Positions 43,309 to 53,195 of a stretch of DNA of 64,000 nt are shown one piece after another. The DNA comes from Streptomyces sp. B21-083. Its GTDB lineage: Bacteria; Actinomycetota; Actinomycetes; Streptomycetales; Streptomycetaceae. The translations under genes were made by a program, and so were the position numbers. Numbering within the stretch: position 1 is the first letter of the stretch; every line of letters starts with the position of its first letter. Location of the stretch: the NCBI RefSeq assembly GCF_036898825.1, contig NZ_JARUND010000002.1:1798001-1862000 (forward strand). The letters run 5' to 3'. The notes beneath the pieces were generated by a model. That model was given only the letters and a program-made list of their open reading frames with translations, did not search any database and had not been told where the DNA came from.

Positions 43309-45075
43309 TTACAGGTACTGACCGGTGTTGGCCACCGTGTCGATGGAGCGTCCGGTGTCCGCGCCCTGCTTGCCGGTGATAAGCGTACGGATGTACACGA
43401 TCCGTTCGCCCTTCTTTCCGGAGATCCGGGCCCAGTCGTCGGGGTTGGTGGTGTTGGGGAGGTCCTCGTTCTCCTTGAACTCGTCCACGCATGCCTGGAG
43501 GAGGTGGGAGACGCGGATGCCCTTCTGCTTGTGGTCGAGGAAGTCCTTGATCGCCATCTTCTTGGCCCGGCCCACGATGTTCTCGATCATGGCGCCGGAG
43601 TTGAAGTCCTTGAAGTAGAGGACTTCCTTGTCACCGTTGGCGTAGGTGACCTCCAGGAAGCGGTTCTCCTCGGATTCCGTGTACATGTGTTCCACGGCTG
43701 TCTGGATCATGCTCTGGACCGTGGCCACCTTGTCGCCGCCGTGCTCCCCCACGTCCTCGGGGTGCAGTGGGAGGCGGTCGGTGAGGTACTTCTGGAAGAT
43801 GTCCTTGGCCGATTCGGCGTCCGGACGTTCGATCTTGATCTTCACGTCGAGTCGGCCGGGGCGCAGGATGGCGGGGTCGATCATGTCCTCGCGGTTGGAG
43901 GCGCCGATCACGACCACGTTCTGCAGGCCTTCCACGCCGTCGATCTCGGCGAGGAGCTGGGGGACGATGGTGTTCTCCACGTCCGAGCTGACGCCGGATC
44001 CGCGGGTGCGGAAGAGGGATTCCATCTCGTCGAAGAAGACGATGACGGGGGTGCCCTCGCTGGCCTTCTCCCTGGCACGCTGGAAGACGAGGCGGATCTG
44101 CCGCTCGGTCTCGCCGACGTACTTGTTGAGGAGTTCGGGGCCCTTGATGTTGAGGAAGAAGCTCTTGCCCTGGGCCTGGCCGGTGACTTCGGCGACCTTT
44201 TTGGCCAGCGAGTTGGCGACGGCCTTGGCGATGAGCGTCTTTCCGCATCCGGGGGGCCCGTAGAGCAGGACGCCCTTGGGCGGCCTGAGTTCGTGCTCCT
44301 TGAAGAGGTCGGGGTGGAGGTACGGGAGTTCGACCGCGTCGCGGATCATTTCGATCTGGTTGCCCAGGCCGCCGATCTGCTCGTAGCCGATGTCGGGTAC
44401 TTCTTCGAGGACGAGTTCCTCGACCTCGCTCTTCGGTACGACTTCGTAGACGTAGCCGGAGCGGGGTTCGAGCAGGAGAGCGTCGCCGGGGCGGATGACG
44501 ACGTCCAGGAGGGGTTCGGCGAGCCGTACCACCCGTTCCTCGTCGGTGTGCCCCTGTACCAGGGCGCGCTCGCCGTCCTCAAGGATCTCCTTGAGGGTGA
44601 CGATGTCGCCGACGCTCTCGTATTCCATGGCCTCGACCACGTTGAGAGCTTCGTTGAGCATCACTTCCTGGCCGCGTCGGAGCTCTTCGAGCTCGACGCT
44701 GGGGCTGACGTTCACGCGGAGTTTGCGGCCTCCGGTGAAGATGTCGGCCGTGCCGTCCTCGTTGGCCTCCAGGAAGACACCGAAGCCGGCCGGGGGCTGT
44801 GCGAGCCGGTCGACCTCCTCCTTGAGGGCCACGATCTGGTCGCGGGCCTCGCGGAGTGTGTTGGCGAGCCGCTCGTTCTGTGCGGACACGCCGGCCAGGT
44901 TGGTCTGCAGCTCGACGATCCGCTCTTCGAGAATCCTCGTGTGTCGCGGAGAGTCGGCGAGCTTGCGCCGCAGGACGGCGATCTCCTGCTCAAGGTAGGC
45001 AACCTGCCCGGACGGGTCTTCGGACCCTCGTCCCGGGCGGATGCCGCGGTTCATGTCGTCGTCGTGGGCTGCCAC
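43309..45075 (-). CDS. arc: Proteasome-associated AAA ATPase ARC/Mpa
   Basis: 588 aa. N-terminal coiled coil (about 20-90, binds Pup), double OB fold, AAA module with GPPGCGKT and [13 protein letters not shown], and a C-terminal ...NTGQYL, the tail that docks into the 20S core. It unfolds pupylated proteins for PrcAB. GTG 45075 was chosen because GGAGG lies 10 nt upstream; earlier TTG/GTG codons are part of that ribosome site. Confidence 0.94.
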   Translation of the reverse strand: MAAHDDDMNRGIRPGRGSEDPSGQVAYLEQEIAVLRRKLADSPRHTRILEERIVELQTNLAGVSAQNERLANTLREARDQIVALKEEVDRLAQPPAGFGVFLEANEDGTADIFTGGRKLRVNVSPSVELEELRRGQEVMLNEALNVVEAMEYESVGDIVTLKEILEDGERALVQGHTDEERVVRLAEPLLDVVIRPGDALLLEPRSGYVYEVVPKSEVEELVLEEVPDIGYEQIGGLGNQIEMIRDAVELPYLHPDLFKEHELRPPKGVLLYGPPGCGKTLIAKAVANSLAKKVAEVTGQAQGKSFFLNIKGPELLNKYVGETERQIRLVFQRAREKASEGTPVIVFFDEMESLFRTRGSGVSSDVENTIVPQLLAEIDGVEGLQNVVVIGASNREDMIDPAILRPGRLDVKIKIERPDAESAKDIFQKYLTDRLPLHPEDVGEHGGDKVATVQSMIQTAVEHMYTESEENRFLEVTYANGDKEVLYFKDFNSGAMIENIVGRAKKMAIKDFLDHKQKGIRVSHLLQACVDEFKENEDLPNTTNPDDWARISGKKGERIVYIRTLITGKQGADTGRSIDTVANTGQYL

Positions 45076-45328
45076 GGTCCTCACCTCCTCCAAGGGGAGC
45101 TGGACGCTTCCAGACCCTACCTGGGTGGGTGTCGATTGAAACCCCTAGATCACAAAGACTGTCGAGGTGTGTCCGATCTTCACCCTTGCGCTCTCCCTCA
45201 CGCCAGGGGAATACCCACAGAACATGATTGGGAAGCGGCCGGAGGTAGGGTCGAAGTGTTCAACACCCGTCAGAGCTGGGCCGACTTGCCGTCGGATTGT
45301 CCCGCTCGGGACAGAAACGGCAGGAGAC

Positions 45329-45634
45329 ATGACCGTGCAGGAAGAGGCCGTCATCGGCGGTGAGGCGTTGGAGGTCTGGATCGATCAGGACCTGTGCACC
45401 GGGGACGGGATCTGTGTCCAGTACGCCCCCGAGGTCTTCGAGCTGGACATCGACGGGCTTGCGTATGTGAAGAGTCCCGGGGACGAGTTGCTGCAGGCCC
45501 CGGGGGCGACGACGCCGGTTCCGCTGCCGTTGCTGACGGATGTGGTGGACTCCGCGAAGGAGTGTCCGGGCGACTGTATTCACGTACGTCGAGTTTCGGA
45601 CAGGGTCGAGGTTTTCGGCCCGGACGCGGAGTAA
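45329..45634 (+). CDS. Ferredoxin
   Basis: 101 aa, acidic, small iron-sulfur protein. Cysteine ligands lie in VWIDQDLCTGDGICVQYAPEVF (Cys-x5-Cys) and AKECPGDCIHV near the end, the pattern of the P450-type [3Fe-4S]/[4Fe-4S] ferredoxins of Streptomyces. ATG 45329 follows CAGGAGA. It is divergent from arc and not beside a P450 here, so its partner is unknown. Confidence 0.88.
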   Translation: MTVQEEAVIGGEALEVWIDQDLCTGDGICVQYAPEVFELDIDGLAYVKSPGDELLQAPGATTPVPLPLLTDVVDSAKECPGDCIHVRRVSDRVEVFGPDAE

Positions 45635-45710
45635 TCGTCCAATCACTCCGTGCCACCGCTGGCTGAGATCCGTACGCTCGCCGCTGTCTGGTTTCTCACC
45701 TGTCGCGTGT

Positions 45711-46286
45711 TCACGCGCTCTGTGCGCCGGCGGGTGTCGAGCGGAGGAACGCGCCGTTCTTCCACTGCCACTTGGCGCGCTCGTCGACGTCGGGGCAGCA
45801 GCGGGGGACGTCGAGGGACGAGTAGCCGAGGAGCGTGGCGGTGACCGCGCCGTCGTGGACGGTGAGGTCGGTGACGGTGAGGCGGCTCTTGGGGTCGACG
45901 AGCGTCGCGACGAGGCGCGGCTGCTTCGCGTCGGCGGCCTGGGTGAGGACGTACACGCCGTTGGGCGGGGTCCCGGAGCCGGCGTCGCAGCGGACGGAGG
46001 CGACCGTTTCGGGCCTGCCGTCGCCGTCGAGGTCTCCGGTGGCCTTGTTCTGTACGAGGGTCGACAGCGGGCCGCACTGGAGGGGGAAGTCGACTCCGGT
46101 GGGGTCGGGCGGTGCCGCGCCCACGGCGGAACGTCCTGCGGGGCCGGCTGCCTGGGCCGCTGTGGCCGAGCCGGGTTGAAAGGCCGAGGAGAGGGCGACG
46201 ACGCCGGCGAGGGCGGTGGCCGTCGCGAGCCAGTGGATGGGGCGGGTGTGCGTGTGTGCCAGTTCCGGGACGGCGGATTGCTGCAC
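45711..46286 (-). CDS. Secreted protein with a Ca-binding-like DxDxDG loop
   Basis: About 191 aa. A signal peptide (hydrophobic WLATATALAGVVALSSAF, cleavage near ATAAQA) leads to a domain with GDLDGDGRPETVASVRC, an FG-GAP/EF-hand-like loop, and two Cys-rich points. GTG 46286 follows GGGAGA; the longer frame to 46340 is less likely. No family name is recognised. Convergent with the ferredoxin gene. Confidence 0.65.
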   Translation of the reverse strand: MQQSAVPELAHTHTRPIHWLATATALAGVVALSSAFQPGSATAAQAAGPAGRSAVGAAPPDPTGVDFPLQCGPLSTLVQNKATGDLDGDGRPETVASVRCDAGSGTPPNGVYVLTQAADAKQPRLVATLVDPKSRLTVTDLTVHDGAVTATLLGYSSLDVPRCCPDVDERAKWQWKNGAFLRSTPAGAQSA

Positions 46287-46422
46287 TCGGAGTGTCTCCC
46301 GTGGAGGGCTGTGCCGGTGGGGTGTCCCGCATAGTGCCACACGTCACAGTGCGGGGGAACGGCGGGGCGTGGGGTGTTCGGTGTCAGTGGTGGCGCCGTT
46401 GTCGCGTCAACGGGAAAGCGCT

Positions 46423-46460
46423 GTGGCCGAGTTCCCGGTGTGCTGCGGGAACTCGGCCAC
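46423..46460 (-). terminator. Terminator after trmI
   Basis: GTGGCCGAGTTCCCG (46423-46437) pairs perfectly with 46446-46460 over 15 bp, 8-nt loop, 22 bp past the trmI stop. Confidence 0.75.
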
Positions 46461-46481
46461 GGTGGCGTTGCGTTGTCGCGG

Positions 46482-47384
46482 TCAGCGGCCGTTGCCGCCG
46501 TCGGCGTTGGGACCGGAGTAGTCCTCGCCGTAGGAGCCCTTGGAGGGGCGGCGGCGGCGCACGGGGGGCTCGACGCCGTCGGCGAGGCGGCGGGCGGTGA
46601 GCAGGAAGCCGGTGTGGCCGATCATGCGGTGGTCGGGGCGGACGGCGAGGCCCTCGATGTGCCAGTTGCGGACCATCGACTCCCAGGCGCTCGGCTCGTT
46701 GAAGCAGCCGATCTCGCGGATGGACTCGACGGTCCGGGCGAGCTGGGTGGTGGTCGCCACGTAGCAGCAGACGATGCCGCCGGGGACGAGCGCCTTGGAG
46801 ACGGCCTCCAGGCACTCCCAGGGGGCGAGCATGTCGAGGACGACGCGGTCGACCTCGGTGTCGCTGAGGTTGTCCTGGAGGTCGCCCACGGTGAGCTGCC
46901 AGGCGGGGTGGGGGCCGCCGAAGTAGCGCTCGACGTTCTGCTGGGCGATCTCGGCGAAGTCCTCGCGGCGCTCGTAGGAGTGCAGCATGCCCTGGTCGCC
47001 TACGGCGCGCAGCAGGAAGGTGCTGAGCGAGCCGGAGCCGACGCCCGCTTCGACGACGCGTGCGCCGGGGAAGATGTCGGCGAAGGCGAGGATCTGCCCC
47101 GCGTCCTTGGGGTAGACCACGGCGGCGCCGCGGGGCATGGACAGGACGTAGTCGGGGAGCAGGGGGCGCAGCGCGAGGTAGGCGACGTTTCCGGTGGTAC
47201 GGACAACGCTGCCCTCGGGTGCGCCGATCAGCTCGTCGTGCGGGAAAGAACCCTTGTGGGTATGAAAGTTCTTTCCGGCTTCGAGCGTGAACGTGTAGTG
47301 GCGGCCCTTGGGGTCGGTCAGCTGAACCTGGTCCCCGACCTTGAAGGGCCCGCGCCTGCGGGCGGCACCGGTCGGTTCGGACAT
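46482..47384 (-). CDS. trmI: tRNA (adenine-58-N1)-methyltransferase TrmI
   Basis: A 300-aa class I methyltransferase. N-terminal small domain, then SAM motif ARVVEAGVGSGSLSTFLLRAVG (split as VEAGVGSG) and motif IV DRVVLDMLAPWE; the family-typical MPRGAAVVYPKDAGQIL segment precedes the SAM fold. It methylates A58 in the T-loop of tRNA. In actinobacteria it is regularly found close to the proteasome ATPase gene, as here. ATG 47384. Confidence 0.92.
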   Translation of the reverse strand: MSEPTGAARRRGPFKVGDQVQLTDPKGRHYTFTLEAGKNFHTHKGSFPHDELIGAPEGSVVRTTGNVAYLALRPLLPDYVLSMPRGAAVVYPKDAGQILAFADIFPGARVVEAGVGSGSLSTFLLRAVGDQGMLHSYERREDFAEIAQQNVERYFGGPHPAWQLTVGDLQDNLSDTEVDRVVLDMLAPWECLEAVSKALVPGGIVCCYVATTTQLARTVESIREIGCFNEPSAWESMVRNWHIEGLAVRPDHRMIGHTGFLLTARRLADGVEPPVRRRRPSKGSYGEDYSGPNADGGNGR

Positions 47385-47579
47385 GTGAAGAGCCTACCGG
47401 TGTTGTCGGAGGCCGCCGACCATCGGGTCCGCGGTGCGGACCGGCTCCGGGGGTCCCGCTCTGTGACGGGAATCATCTTCACAAAATCTACAATCGGCGT
47501 GCATGGTTCCACTTAGTGCTTCCAGGGCTTTACGGTCCTTGGTGGTGAGTCAGGTCTTTACGTACACAAGTGGGTGATC

Positions 47580-49028
47580 ATGACCGCCTCCGCTGACGGC
47601 GTCGACGTCTTTCCGTCCCGCCGCACCGCGCGGATGGTGAGGCGTCAGGCGGTCTGGCGGCCGGGCTTTCTGTCGTTCGTGGTCACCGCGGGCCTCGCCT
47701 ACGCCTTCTCCTCCGCGCTGTACTCCTCCGCGCAGACGTTGATGGGCTGGGTGGTGACCGTCCTGTGGACACTGCCCGTGGTCAGTTCGCTCGTCGGCGT
47801 CGCCGGTGCCGTGCTGACCCGCCGCCGTATCGCCCGCCAGCGCGGCTGGGCCGAGGCCGAGCCGGCGCTGCGCGACCGGCTCGTCGTGCTGGTCCCGACC
47901 ATCGGCCGCGACGACACCTACCCGGCGCTGGAGCGGTCGGTGCTGTCGTACTGCGCGTTCCTGCCGCGCTGGTTCCCCGCTCTGCGTGTCGACGTCCTGA
48001 CGGAGGAGGGCTGCGAGGCCGCCGGCCGCATCGACGCGCTGGCCGCCCGTAGCCCCCTGATTCGCGTGGTGACTGTGCCGAAGGCCTATCGCACCGCCAA
48101 TGGCACCCGTTTCAAGGCCCGTGCCAATCACTACGCCCACGAATTGCGTATCGCCGAGGGTGAGGCGCTGGACGATGTGTGGGTGCTGCACATGGACGAC
48201 GACACGGGCGTCGGTCCGGACACCGCCGAGCAGGTCGCGCGTTTCATCAACGCCCAGCGCCGCGCCGGTCCGGAGGGCAAGCACCTGGCGCAGGGCATGC
48301 TGACGTATCCGCGGGAGAACGCGGTCAACCGTCTTACGTGGCTGGCCGACGCGATCCGTCCCGCCGACGACATCGCGCGCTTCGCCGTTCTCACCGGCGG
48401 TGGTACTCCGCTGGCCGGGCTGCACGGCGAGCTGCTGCTGCTCCGCGCGTCCGTCGAGGCGACGATCGGCTGGGACTTCGGTCCGGACTCCATCTGCGAG
48501 GACGCTCATCTTGCTCTGGTCTTCGCGAGCCGTTACAAGGGGCGCAGCGACTGGTTCTCCGGCCGTAGTTACGGCGCGTCCCCGGCGACCATGCGGGACT
48601 TCCTCAAGCAGCGGGAGCGCTGGTCCTGGGGGCTGGTGGGTCTGGCCTTCAACCGTAGTCTGCCGCGCCGTTCCAGGGCGTTGCTGATGTACAGCGTGAC
48701 GACGTGGGTCATGGGGCCCTTCCAGCATGTCGGTGTCGTCCTGGCGGTCGGCGCGCTGCTCGGCGACCTCAACACCTCGCCTGTCACGCCGTGGATCCTG
48801 CCTCTGTGGGCGGTGACCATGGGTTACGCGGTGTGGATGTACTGGGAGGGTCTCAAGATCAACGCGTCGGTGTCGGCCAACGGCCGGCGGCTGTGGTGGG
48901 AGCCGGTCGCGGTGGTCGCCCTGATGCCGTTCTTCGCGCTGTGGGAGGCGGTCGGTTCCTTCCGGGGGTTGCTGCGGTGTCTGCGCGGTGTGGAGAACCA
49001 GTTCGTCGTGATAGCGAAGCCGGCCTGA
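47580..49028 (+). CDS. Membrane glycosyltransferase, family 2 (processive type)
   Basis: About 482 aa. Two membrane helices at the start (about 30-80), a GT-A domain with RLVVLVPTIGRDD, HMDDDTGVGPDTA (DxD metal site), EDAHLALVF (catalytic ED) and QRERWSWG (Q-x2-RW, typical of polysaccharide synthases), then four more helices. It would build and export a beta-linked polysaccharide. GTG 47574 is two codons upstream; no strong ribosome site decides. First of three linked genes (3-bp gap to the next). Confidence 0.85.
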   Translation: MTASADGVDVFPSRRTARMVRRQAVWRPGFLSFVVTAGLAYAFSSALYSSAQTLMGWVVTVLWTLPVVSSLVGVAGAVLTRRRIARQRGWAEAEPALRDRLVVLVPTIGRDDTYPALERSVLSYCAFLPRWFPALRVDVLTEEGCEAAGRIDALAARSPLIRVVTVPKAYRTANGTRFKARANHYAHELRIAEGEALDDVWVLHMDDDTGVGPDTAEQVARFINAQRRAGPEGKHLAQGMLTYPRENAVNRLTWLADAIRPADDIARFAVLTGGGTPLAGLHGELLLLRASVEATIGWDFGPDSICEDAHLALVFASRYKGRSDWFSGRSYGASPATMRDFLKQRERWSWGLVGLAFNRSLPRRSRALLMYSVTTWVMGPFQHVGVVLAVGALLGDLNTSPVTPWILPLWAVTMGYAVWMYWEGLKINASVSANGRRLWWEPVAVVALMPFFALWEAVGSFRGLLRCLRGVENQFVVIAKPA

Positions 49029-49031
49029 GGG

Positions 49032-50174
49032 ATGCGTACACGTCTTCGAGGCTCTCGTGGCCTCGCCCTCCCGGCCCTTCTGTCTCTCGTACCCCTTCTG
49101 TTGGCGGCCGGGTGTGTCTCTCCCGGCGGCGGTGCCCCCGTGCCGCGCGCGGAGTCCGCATCGGCGTCCGCTGTCGGTGACCCGGCGCCGGCGCGGGCCG
49201 CCCGGCCCTGGCGGCGCGGGGACCCGCAGCTCGGCGCGCAGGTGCTCTGGTACACCTACCCGGGCGAAACGGACCGGTCCGTGCGCGGCAACGCGCTGCG
49301 CCTCGTGAACTACATGGTCGGCAAGCACATGAACGCGGTCTCGGTGACGTTTCCCTTCGCGACGTCCGGCCCGACGTCGAGCGGGGTCGGCGCTTCGGCC
49401 AGGACCCCGTCCGTACGGCATCTGGGGATGCTCATGGACACGGCGGCGGCGGCCGGGCTGCGCATCACGCTGCGTCCGCTGCTCGACGAGCAGAGCCTGG
49501 TGGCCCGGGATCCGCTGGCCTGGCGCGGCTCGCTCGCCCCTGCCGACAGGGCCGCCTGGTTCCGTTCGTACGGGGCGTTCCTCGCGCCGTATCTCGGCCT
49601 CGCGGCCCGCCATCACGCCAGTACCTTCGTCGTCGGGACGGAGCTGACGTCGTTGGAGGACGACCCGCGCTGGCGTTCGCTGATCGCCACGGCACGCGGG
49701 TCGTTCCCCGGTGAACTGTCCTACGACGCCAACTGGGACGACTACGTCTCCCGGCATGTCCCCGTCCCCGTCGACCACCTGGGGGTCGACGCGTACTTCC
49801 CGCTCCCCCGGCTCGGCGACGACGCGTCCGTGGCGGAGATCGCCGACGGCTGGCAGCGCTGGCTGGACCGCAAGAGCACCGGGAAACTGCCCCGGGTCGT
49901 CCTGAGCGAGGTCGGGATCATCGCGGAGGACGGCGCCTATCGTCACCCGGCGGTCTGGAAGGGCGGGGGGAAGCTCAACCCCACGGTGCAGCGACGCTGG
50001 TTCGAGGCGGCCTGCCGGGTCGCCCGGGACCGGGACATGGCCGGCCTGTACTGGTGGAACCTCGACTTCCACGCCGACCCCGCGGCCGGCGCTCCCGCCG
50101 CCTCCCACACGTCGTTCCTCGGCCGTCCCGCCGAGGCCGTCATCGCCTCCTGCTTCCGGACCTGGCCACGATGA
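49032..50174 (+). CDS. GH113-like secreted lipoprotein, putative glycoside hydrolase
   Basis: 380 aa. Lipoprotein signal ending LLLAAGC (Cys28). The rest fits a TIM-barrel hydrolase of the GH113/endo-mannanase-like type: FVVGTELTSLED gives the acid/base Glu, DHLGVDAYFPL a substrate strand, and VVLSEVGI the nucleophile Glu. Ends near FRTWPR. It lies between a polysaccharide-type glycosyltransferase and an acyltransferase, with an ATGA overlap to the latter, so it may trim or release the polymer. Catalytic activity is inferred from motifs. Confidence 0.72.
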   Translation: MRTRLRGSRGLALPALLSLVPLLLAAGCVSPGGGAPVPRAESASASAVGDPAPARAARPWRRGDPQLGAQVLWYTYPGETDRSVRGNALRLVNYMVGKHMNAVSVTFPFATSGPTSSGVGASARTPSVRHLGMLMDTAAAAGLRITLRPLLDEQSLVARDPLAWRGSLAPADRAAWFRSYGAFLAPYLGLAARHHASTFVVGTELTSLEDDPRWRSLIATARGSFPGELSYDANWDDYVSRHVPVPVDHLGVDAYFPLPRLGDDASVAEIADGWQRWLDRKSTGKLPRVVLSEVGIIAEDGAYRHPAVWKGGGKLNPTVQRRWFEAACRVARDRDMAGLYWWNLDFHADPAAGAPAASHTSFLGRPAEAVIASCFRTWPR

Positions 50175-51547
50175 ACGAAGAGCTCTACGACCCTCAGCCG
50201 CCCCACCCTGCCGCGTCGTCGCGGTACGAGACCGGTGCCCGGCCGGGTGACCCCGGAGGTTTCCCGTTCGCCGATCGGACCCAGTACGCGACGGCGGGAG
50301 GGTTCGCTGATCGGCGTCCGGTCACATGGCCGGCGTTCGGCGTCGAGGGAGGACCGGTCGCGTTCGGGGGGCCGGTCGGCGGTGGTCACGCCGCTGACGT
50401 CGCCCGGTTCCCTGTGCTGCTCGCCGACACCGGGCCCGGAGCCGCCCCGGGCCCGGTGTCGGGGCGGGGCCTGGAGGGAGAGGCGAGTGGGCGGCGGTTC
50501 TTGGCCGTGGACGGTCTGCGGGGAGCGGCTGTGCTGGCGGTGCTGGCGCATGACACCGGCGTGGGCGGGCCGTACTTCACCTGGACCGGTGCGGGCGTCG
50601 ACGTCCTGCTGGTGCTGACGGGGTTTCTCGCCACCCTGCCCCTGCTCCGCGGGGCGACGGCTACCGGTGGGACAGGTGTCGCCGGTTTCCTGGTCCGTCG
50701 GGCGAAACGGTTGGTCCCCGCTCTGCTGGTGGTGGCCGCCCTGATCCTCACGGTGTGGTGGACGCTGGGTTCCGCGCGCGCGGTCCTCGATCCGGCTGGA
50801 CCGCTGGGTCACGGCAGCTGGGCGCGGTGGCTGCGCGGGCGGCCCCTGGGTGTCGTCCCCACGGTGGACTCGCCGCTCGCTCCGCTGCGGGGGTGGGACC
50901 TCGTCGTGGGTTCCGCGACGGCGTGGGCGCTTCTGCTGGCGTGCCTGGGTCTCCTGGCCCGGCGCAGGCTCGCACCGGTGGCGCTGGTCGCCGCACTGCT
51001 CGCCGGGGTGTGGGCCACCGCTTCGGTGAGCGGGGCGCTGCCCGGGGCCGGCGGGCTCACCGGGGTGCGGTCACTGGCTCTGGCTGCCGGTGCCGTTGCC
51101 GCCTGCCTCGTACACCTGGCCGAGCGCGGTGGCCGTGCGGTGTCCCGACCGGTCGGCGTGCTGCTGACGGTGACCGGCCTCGCCGCGGCGACGGCCCTGG
51201 CGGTGTCGGCCGTCCTGCGCGGCGGAGGGCAGAGCGAGACGCGGTACGTGGTCGCGGTCGTGCTGAGCGCCGCTGTGCTGACGGCGGTGCTCTGCGGTGG
51301 CCGGGGCCTTCTGGTGCGGCTGCTGTCGGGGGAGTTGGTCACGGAGGTCGGGCGGATGTCGTACAGCCTCTTCCTGCTGCACCTCCCCGTGTACTGGCTG
51401 CTGGAGCGCGGCCAGCCCGGTCTCGGTCCTCTCGGGCTGTTCCTGGTCGGGGGCGGGGTGACCTGGTTCCTGTCGCTGCTCGTCCACTACCTGCTCGTCG
51501 AGCGTCTGGCCGCCCGTTCGTGGCGTCGCGGGCGGTCGGCCCGCTGA
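50171..51547 (+). CDS. Acyltransferase family 3 membrane protein (OafA-like)
   Basis: 458 aa. A disordered Pro/Gly N-terminus of about 110 residues is followed by the acyltransferase 3 signature FLAVDGLRGAAVLAVLAHD (R and H of the active site) and about ten membrane helices; RRAKRLVPALLVV is also family-typical. It transfers acetyl or other acyl groups to sugars at the membrane. ATG 50171 overlaps the upstream stop. Third gene of the polysaccharide-type operon; it converges on the M50 protease (11-bp gap). Confidence 0.85.
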   Translation: MNEELYDPQPPHPAASSRYETGARPGDPGGFPFADRTQYATAGGFADRRPVTWPAFGVEGGPVAFGGPVGGGHAADVARFPVLLADTGPGAAPGPVSGRGLEGEASGRRFLAVDGLRGAAVLAVLAHDTGVGGPYFTWTGAGVDVLLVLTGFLATLPLLRGATATGGTGVAGFLVRRAKRLVPALLVVAALILTVWWTLGSARAVLDPAGPLGHGSWARWLRGRPLGVVPTVDSPLAPLRGWDLVVGSATAWALLLACLGLLARRRLAPVALVAALLAGVWATASVSGALPGAGGLTGVRSLALAAGAVAACLVHLAERGGRAVSRPVGVLLTVTGLAAATALAVSAVLRGGGQSETRYVVAVVLSAAVLTAVLCGGRGLLVRLLSGELVTEVGRMSYSLFLLHLPVYWLLERGQPGLGPLGLFLVGGGVTWFLSLLVHYLLVERLAARSWRRGRSAR

Positions 51548-51558
51548 GCCTGCGGGCT

Positions 51559-53016
51559 CTAGTTCGGGCGGGCCATCGCCTTGACGAAGGCGCGTTCCAC
51601 GTCGGCCGCGGAGAGGACTCCGTAGATCTCGCCGGACTCCTCGACCACCAGGTACTCGGAGGCGGGGGAGGCGCGCAGGGCGTCGAGGAGTTCCTCGCCG
51701 GAGAGTTCCGCGGAGACCCGCATGCCGTCGGTGAGGTCCTGGGCGAGGCCGCTGACGGAGACCCAGGGGCGACGGTGTTCGGGTACGCCGACGATGGCGG
51801 CCTCGCGGACGAGGGAGAGGGGTTCTCCGTCGGGGTCGACGACGACGAGGGCGCGGGCGCCGGCGTCGTTGGCGCGGCGCAGGGCCTCCGACAGAGGGGT
51901 ATTGGTCTCGACGGGGACGGCGCGGCGGGTGAGGTTGCGGGCGCGCAGCTCCGGGAGGTGTTCGCGCAGGCGGGCCATACGGAGACTGTTGCCGGCGCCG
52001 GTCCAGATGATCGCGGCGAGGATGGCGGCGAGCAGGGCGTCGGTGACGGTGTCCATGCCGACGCTGTCCTCGGCGGTGGAGCCGAGGGCGCCGGACTGGG
52101 TGAGCAGCGGGAGTCCGATGAGGACGGAGACGGCGAGGGCGCGGCCGACCCAGGCGGCGGCGATCGTACCGGTCATGGGCCGGCCGGTGATCTTCCAGAC
52201 GACGGCGCGGAGCATACGGCCGCCGTCGAGGGGCAGGCCGGGCAGGAGGTTGAAGGCGGCCACGATGAGGTTGGAGATCATCAGGCCGGCCAGCAGGACG
52301 CCGGGGACGGTGCCGGGTTCGACGGTCTGGAGGGCGAGGTAGAAGACGCCCGCGAGGATCAGGGAGAGAAGTGGGCCGACGAAGGCGAGGACGAATTCAC
52401 GGCCGGGGGTCTCCGACTCCTTCTCGATCTCGGAGACGCCGCCGAAGAACTGGAGCTGGATGCGCCGTACGGGGAGTTTGAAACGGAGGGCGGCGACGGT
52501 GTGGGCGAGTTCGTGGACGAGGACGGAGGCGTAGAAGGCGACCGCGAAGAAGAGGGAGACGAGGTAGCGCAGGGCGCCGAGTTCGGGCAGTACGCGGTCG
52601 AGCTGGCCGCCGAAGACCCAGGTGATGAGGGCGGCGACGAGGAACCAGCTGGGGGCGACGTAGACGGGTACGCCGAAGGGGCGTCCCATGAGGAGTCCGC
52701 CGCCGGGTTCCTTGGGTTTGCGGGGGGCGCGGGACTTGCCGAGGCGGGGAGTGGGGCCGGTTCGGCCCGGAGTGTCGGCGGGCGCGTCCGGTTCCGGGGC
52801 TTCCGGGGCGGCCGGTTCGCCGTTGTCGGTGGGCTCGTCGGGTCGCGTGGGCTCCGCGTCGGGTTTGTCGGGTTCGGCGGTCTCCGCGACTCTGGTGTCG
52901 GCCGTCCTGGGTTCGGGGTGTGTGGGGTCGGTGGTCGGCGCCGTGCCACCGGTGTGGCGGTCGGTCGACTGGTCGTTGCCGGAGCGCGGCTGTCCGCTCC
53001 CGCCGCTCTCGTCCAC
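51559..53016 (-). CDS. M50-family site-2 protease with CBS domains
   Basis: 485 aa. A disordered Pro/Glu/Thr-rich lead of about 110 residues, then a membrane zinc protease: HELAH (metal site) and NLLPGLPLDGGRML (third ligand), with several membrane helices. Two CBS domains end the protein (about 350-480), which may sense nucleotides. GTG 53016 follows AAGGGGA; the upstream frame is shadow. Divergent from the RecB-like gene. Natural substrate (anti-sigma factor or signal peptide) unknown. Confidence 0.86.
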   Translation of the reverse strand: MDESGGSGQPRSGNDQSTDRHTGGTAPTTDPTHPEPRTADTRVAETAEPDKPDAEPTRPDEPTDNGEPAAPEAPEPDAPADTPGRTGPTPRLGKSRAPRKPKEPGGGLLMGRPFGVPVYVAPSWFLVAALITWVFGGQLDRVLPELGALRYLVSLFFAVAFYASVLVHELAHTVAALRFKLPVRRIQLQFFGGVSEIEKESETPGREFVLAFVGPLLSLILAGVFYLALQTVEPGTVPGVLLAGLMISNLIVAAFNLLPGLPLDGGRMLRAVVWKITGRPMTGTIAAAWVGRALAVSVLIGLPLLTQSGALGSTAEDSVGMDTVTDALLAAILAAIIWTGAGNSLRMARLREHLPELRARNLTRRAVPVETNTPLSEALRRANDAGARALVVVDPDGEPLSLVREAAIVGVPEHRRPWVSVSGLAQDLTDGMRVSAELSGEELLDALRASPASEYLVVEESGEIYGVLSAADVERAFVKAMARPN

Positions 53017-53165
53017 GGTGTCCCCTTGTCGAATGCGTCTCCCTTTTCCGCTCCGGGGCGGAAGGGCCTCGGGTCGATGGTATGCGGCCTTCGCGGCGGG
53101 TTCCGCCCCGGCACCCCCCGTGTTCGCCGGGCTGTCACGGTGGGGGGGCGGCGGCGGGTGGGTCA

Positions 53166-53188
53166 CTGTCAGTGGCGGGCCGTATGGT
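53166..53188 (+). promoter_or_regulatory. RecA-NDp-like DNA-damage promoter before the RecB-like gene
   Basis: TGTCAGTGG (53167-53175), 7 bp, TATGGT (53183-53188). Seven bases after the -10 falls exactly on ATG 53196. Strong match; same layout as at 6600 and 29034. Confidence 0.72.
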
Positions 53189-53195
53189 CGTCGTC

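Noticed and set aside
46382..46404. TGTCAGTGG on the + strand near 46382
   Set aside because: No TANNNT at the right spacing and no downstream gene on that strand; it lies past the 3' end of trmI.
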